DNA of 64,000 bases. Origin: Lysobacterales bacterium (GTDB lineage: Bacteria; Pseudomonadota; Gammaproteobacteria; Xanthomonadales; SZUA-36). Below, piece after piece: positions 60,925-64,000 of this stretch. How positions within the stretch are numbered: position 1 is the first letter of the stretch; the number at the start of each line of letters is the position of its first letter. The notes beneath the pieces are model-generated. The model made no database searches. It was not told the DNA's origin and saw only the letters and a program-made list of their open reading frames with translations. The DNA lies in NCBI GenBank assembly GCA_013042915.1, contig JABDPF010000048.1:1-64000 (forward strand). The letters are read 5' to 3'. The position numbers were made by a program, and so were the translations under genes.

Positions 60925-60954
60925 ATAAAACCACAGGGCTCGCGACAGTGTCAA
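60925..60954 (-). promoter_or_regulatory. Promoter of the ilvD-leu-ilvA operon
   Basis: Minus strand: perfect -35 TTGACA (60949-60954), 18-nt spacer, -10 TTTTAT (60925-60930, 4/6). Transcription would begin near 60918, about 83 nt before the leader ATG. Confidence 0.65.
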
Positions 60955-60981
60955 CCGTTTTCTTGTGCGACCCACCCGTAA

Positions 60982-61018
60982 AGCTTAACAACAGCTTAGA
61001 AAAACCTTAAAATATAAT
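60982..61018 (+). promoter_or_regulatory. Tandem AGCTTA operator and perfect -10 before the cytochrome-nqr operon
   Basis: AGCTTA (60982-60987), 5 nt, AGCTTA (60993-60998): exact direct repeats at an 11-bp period. A perfect TATAAT follows at 61013-61018 with no good -35 hexamer. Direct repeats at this period in the -35 position are typical of OmpR/PhoP-family activators; each half-site is one base from the AGTTTA half-site before phoP. From here to the cytochrome start at 61184, nothing further was recognised. Confidence 0.5.
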
Positions 61019-61183
61019 GACTTGCGAAATGCGAAGTATCCTCTCCATGACCTTGGTCAATGCTGCTGGAAGCATAAAACTCTTAGACTTTCCTCATGCC
61101 ACCCGCGCCGCGTGCAGCGGCTCAGGGTGACGCCGTAGCGAGAGAGAATTCCTGACCTGCCGGCCAGGGTTCTGTATGGGGAA

Positions 61184-61852
61184 ATGTTCCGGTTCAAACC
61201 TTTATGCCTGCTGTTCATCTGTTTTCTGGCTAACCAGCCCGACCCGCTAATGGCCGAAAGCTGGTTCAATGAGTTGCTGGTAAAACGGGCGCCCGCCTAT
61301 ACCCAGGAGGGCGCCGAGGCGTGCCTTGCCTGCCATGCCGGCGAAAAAATGCGCGCAGTCGGGCGAAGCGCGCACGGCGATCCGGACAATCCATTGACGC
61401 CGTTTGCCCTCCATGAATGCGAATCCTGCCACGGTCGCGGCAGCATCCATATTTCCCGTGCACACGGCGGAAAGGGCTATCCGCCCTTGACCATATTCGG
61501 TTACACGCGGGGCGCGGCTCCTCGTGATGAGCAGGTCGAGGCCTGCCTTGATTGCCACGCCGATGAGTCAAGTGGCATCGATGCTGTCCCCTTCGAGGGC
61601 ACGTTGCACGACAAGTGGATCATCAATTGCTCATCCTGCCACCGGGTGCACGCTGAGAATGACCCGGTGATGACCCGGCGCAACCAGGCGGAGATTTGCT
61701 TCGCCTGTCATTCCAGCAAGAAGGAAGAGCATCCAAAAGTCGGCAAACGGGTTCCCGATTTCGATCGAATGGGCTGCGCCGGCTGTCACCGTGTGCATCG
61801 GTTGCCGAAGCCCGAAAAAAATGTAGTGCAAGGTCAGGACGCCACGCCGTGA
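61184..61852 (+). CDS. Secreted hexaheme c-type cytochrome (DmsE/MtrA-like)
   Basis: 222 residues: signal peptide (LCLLFICFLANQPDPLMA, cleavage near 24), then six CxxCH haem sites at residues 47-51, 79-83, 121-125, 149-153, 172-176 and 198-202. The order and the spacer motifs (HECESCHGRG, CSSCHRVHAENDPV, AEICFACHSSKKEEH) resemble the front six haems of decahaem DmsE/MtrA proteins. Expected in the periplasm. The stop overlaps the nqrA GTG (GTGA), so the cytochrome is the first gene of the nqr operon. Its partner and direction of electron flow are unknown. Confidence 0.9.
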   Translation: MFRFKPLCLLFICFLANQPDPLMAESWFNELLVKRAPAYTQEGAEACLACHAGEKMRAVGRSAHGDPDNPLTPFALHECESCHGRGSIHISRAHGGKGYPPLTIFGYTRGAAPRDEQVEACLDCHADESSGIDAVPFEGTLHDKWIINCSSCHRVHAENDPVMTRRNQAEICFACHSSKKEEHPKVGKRVPDFDRMGCAGCHRVHRLPKPEKNVVQGQDATP

Positions 61853-63210
61853 TCGACACGATCCGAATCAAACAGGGTTTGAACATTCCGGTCGTCGGTT
61901 GTCCCGAGCAAGCGATCCATGATGGCCCTCCGATCCGTCACGTCGCCCTTTGCGGGCCGGATTACCAGGGCTTGCGACCACGAATGATGGTCCAGGAAGG
62001 CGACCGGGTCTCGTGTGGCCAGCCAATGTTCGTACACAAACACCATCCGGGTGTGCCCTATTGCGCGCCCGGTGCCGGGGAGGTCATCGCTATCCACCGT
62101 GGGGCTCGACGGGCGCTTCACTCGGTCGTGCTCCGGCTCGAAGACGAAGAATGTGGAAAACGGTTGTACCAACCGATGACCCACACTCGTATTCGCCGTT
62201 TGGAACGAGTCGAGGCAGCCGGGCGCCTTCGGGAGGCCGGTTTGTGGACCGCGTTTCGAACCCGGCCCTTCAGTGCCGTTCCTGCGGCCAACAGCGTGCC
62301 GCGCGCGATTTTCGTCACCGCCATCGACACCCGGCCTCTGGCGCCGGACCCCTGCGTGGTCACGGCCGGCCAGACCGAAGCGTTTGCAGACGGACTGAGT
62401 GTGCTGATGTCCCTGACGCCCGGATCGGTTTACCTGTGTACCGCGCCCGAGTGGGAATGGTCCGCGCCCGGGGACAGGCGGATCAGGCATGTCCGGTTCG
62501 AAGGGCCGCATCCGGCGGGACTGCCCGGAACGCACATCCATTACCTGGATCCCGTGGGTGCAGGTCGACAGGTCTGGCACGTGGGTTACCAGGACGTCAT
62601 CGCCATCGGACGGCTGTTCAGCGAGGGTGTACTCGACTTCAGCCGGGTCGTGGCCCTGGGCGGCAGTGGAATCCATCAGCCGCGCCTGGTGCGGTCGCGG
62701 CTGGGCGCATCGATTCCCGAACTTGTCGGCCGATACATGCAGGACGAGGACGGCAGCCGCTTCATTTCCGGCTCGGTACTCGGTGGACGAGCGGCACACG
62801 CCGGGCTGGCCTATCTCGGGCGATACCACGAGCAGGTCACGGTGATACCCGAGGGCGGGGATCGCCACCTGTTCGGCTGGACCGGCATTTTCCCGTGGCG
62901 GTACAGCGCGACGCGCACTTTTCTGCGGCGCCTGGGGCAGCGCAGGAAATACAACCTCACGACCGCGCAGAACGGGCGCTACAGCGGGATGATTCCGACC
63001 CGCGCGTTTGAAAAAGTGATGCCCCTGGACATCCTGCCGTCCCCCCTGTTCCGCGCGCTGCTCGTGCAAGACACGGACACGGCGCAGGCGCTGGGCTGCC
63101 TGGAACTGGACGAAGAAGACTTGGCGCTATGCGCTTTCGTATGCCCGGCCAAGATCGATTACGGCCTGGCGTTGCGTACCAACCTGCAACGTCTTGAAAA
63201 GGAAGGCTGA
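61849..63210 (+). CDS. nqrA: Na+-translocating NADH:quinone reductase subunit A
   Basis: 453 residues from GTG 61849. The chain follows NqrA throughout: IRIKQGLNIPVVGCPEQAI at the start, AAGRLREAGLWTAFRTRPFS, AIFVTAIDTRPLAPDP, FEGPHPAGLPGTHIHYLDPV, YQDVIAIGRLF, and LGCLELDEEDLALCAFVCPAK near the end. NqrA is the peripheral quinone-associated subunit facing the cytoplasm. It is coupled to the cytochrome upstream and overlaps nqrB (TGATG). Confidence 0.95.
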   Translation: MIDTIRIKQGLNIPVVGCPEQAIHDGPPIRHVALCGPDYQGLRPRMMVQEGDRVSCGQPMFVHKHHPGVPYCAPGAGEVIAIHRGARRALHSVVLRLEDEECGKRLYQPMTHTRIRRLERVEAAGRLREAGLWTAFRTRPFSAVPAANSVPRAIFVTAIDTRPLAPDPCVVTAGQTEAFADGLSVLMSLTPGSVYLCTAPEWEWSAPGDRRIRHVRFEGPHPAGLPGTHIHYLDPVGAGRQVWHVGYQDVIAIGRLFSEGVLDFSRVVALGGSGIHQPRLVRSRLGASIPELVGRYMQDEDGSRFISGSVLGGRAAHAGLAYLGRYHEQVTVIPEGGDRHLFGWTGIFPWRYSATRTFLRRLGQRRKYNLTTAQNGRYSGMIPTRAFEKVMPLDILPSPLFRALLVQDTDTAQALGCLELDEEDLALCAFVCPAKIDYGLALRTNLQRLEKEG

Positions 63211-64000
63211 TGAACGCCTTCCTGACGTCCCTGAGAACGCTGCTTGATCGTTTCGTATGGTCTTCCCACAACGTGACGCGCGTGGCGCCGCATGTGCGGG
63301 ATGCCAACAACGTGCAACGCATGTGGAACTACTTCGTGATTGCCACGCTTCCGGCATGGCTGATCGGCCTGTGGAGCCTGGGTCACCAGACAAACGTGGC
63401 ACTGTTCGACCTGCACCTCGAGAACCCTACCGGCTGGCGCGCGGCGTTCCTGGCCTGGTCAGGTATCGGCTTCAGCCCCTATGATTTCGGCGCCTGTTTC
63501 GTGCAGGGCCTGCTGTTTTTCCTGCCGGCATTCCTGACCGCCTTGCTGGTCGGCGCCCTCTGGGAGTCCCTGTTCGCCACGATGCGCAAGCGGCCGGTCG
63601 ACGAGGGTTTGCTGGCCACGGCCTGGTTGTTCGCGATGATCCTGCCCGCCACCGTGTCGATGTACCAGGTGGCGCTGGGCATGAGTTTCGGCATGGTGGT
63701 GGGTAAGCTGATCTACGGCGGGTCCGGTCGGTACCTGGTGAACCCGGCCTTGCTGGCATTGACCTTCCTGGTGTTTTCCTATCCGCACATGCTGTTTTCC
63801 GAAGGCGTGTGGGTTCCGGTTGCGAACTACGACCAGCCCACCGTGCTCGAGTTGATCACCGACGAGGGTGGGCTGACGGTGGCGTCCGCGGTTGACTACT
63901 CTTACTGGCACCTGTTTTTCGGAGACCGGCCCGGTTCGATGGGTGCGGTGTCCGCCTTTGGCGCGATCCTGGGCGCGCTGTTCCTTATCTGGACGGGGAT
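63210..64000 (+). CDS. nqrB: Na+-translocating NADH:quinone reductase subunit B, 3' end beyond the window
   Basis: The first 263 codons from ATG 63210; the gene continues past the window. Recognisable NqrB segments: APHVRDANNVQRMWNYFVIA, WLFAMILPATVSMYQVALGM, FGMVVGKLIYGGSGRYLVNP and GDRPGSMGAVSAFGAILGA. NqrB carries riboflavin and a covalent FMN at the Thr of a D-G-x-S-G-A-T motif. The aligned stretch here is ANYDQPT (205-211): Thr211 remains, but the Asp, Ser, Gly and Ala are replaced. Covalent FMN attachment by ApbE therefore looks doubtful. The N-terminus is shorter than in Vibrio NqrB. Confidence 0.93.
   Translation, partial: MNAFLTSLRTLLDRFVWSSHNVTRVAPHVRDANNVQRMWNYFVIATLPAWLIGLWSLGHQTNVALFDLHLENPTGWRAAFLAWSGIGFSPYDFGACFVQGLLFFLPAFLTALLVGALWESLFATMRKRPVDEGLLATAWLFAMILPATVSMYQVALGMSFGMVVGKLIYGGSGRYLVNPALLALTFLVFSYPHMLFSEGVWVPVANYDQPTVLELITDEGGLTVASAVDYSYWHLFFGDRPGSMGAVSAFGAILGALFLIWTG

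Overview
The window reads as chromosomal DNA of a GC-rich gammaproteobacterium. Evidence: a complete F-type ATP synthase operon in the usual order, a gammaproteobacterial glmU-glmS pair, YcgL, RraA, a PhoP/PhoQ-like two-component pair, and TatABC and NqrAB homologues. Several secreted proteins carry a small C- or N-terminal domain of the type common in Wenzhouxiangella and its relatives. Placement near Chromatiales/Wenzhouxiangellaceae is an inference from gene content, not from a phylogeny. I saw no tRNA, rRNA, CRISPR array, insertion sequence or prophage.

Layout. (1) 0-8.3 kb: extragenic palindrome, then atpI-B-E-F-H-A-G-D-C-C. The operon has two consecutive epsilon-subunit genes, and subunit a carries about 60 extra residues next to its essential arginine. 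(2) 8.3-10.4 kb: an inorganic-carbon cassette, with SbtA-type bicarbonate transporter and SbtB-like PII protein facing away from a beta-carbonic anhydrase. (3) 10.5-23 kb: small envelope proteins, a His-rich metal transporter, AsnA, HMG-CoA lyase, divergent ilvN/ilvB, an SDR, RraA, an MscS channel and an S9 peptidase. (4) 23-29.9 kb: glmU-glmS, a lone exbD, ycgL, a small secreted protein overlapping a SLOG plus multi-TM (SLATT-like) protein, and a LysM protein. (5) 29.9-42.8 kb: acs with a clear terminator, a PlpD-type patatin/beta-barrel protein, dodecin, rhomboid, LOG enzyme, tatABC, an IPTL-CTERM-like protein, ferrochelatase, and an HdeD-like protein. (6) 43.2-52.8 kb: three large secreted proteins ending at a strong terminator, then a phoPQ-like pair with a recognisable PhoP box in front. 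(7) 52.9-60.9 kb, minus strand: the branched-chain operon ilvD-leuA-leuC-leuD-leuB-ilvA, headed by a promoter, a Leu/Ile-rich leader peptide and an intrinsic terminator, i.e. a classical attenuator. (8) 61.2 kb to the end: a hexaheme cytochrome c overlapping nqrA, followed by nqrB, cut by the window edge.

Working together: ilvB/ilvN, ilvD and ilvA supply most of the isoleucine/valine pathway and leuABCD the leucine branch (ilvC is not in the window). GlmS and GlmU make UDP-GlcNAc. TatABC, the rhomboid and many signal peptides point to an active envelope. The most unusual parts are the cytochrome-nqrAB unit (with an NqrB that appears to have lost its flavinylation motif), the SLOG/SLATT-like protein, the altered ATP synthase operon, the leu/ilv attenuator, and two OmpR-family-type tandem operators.
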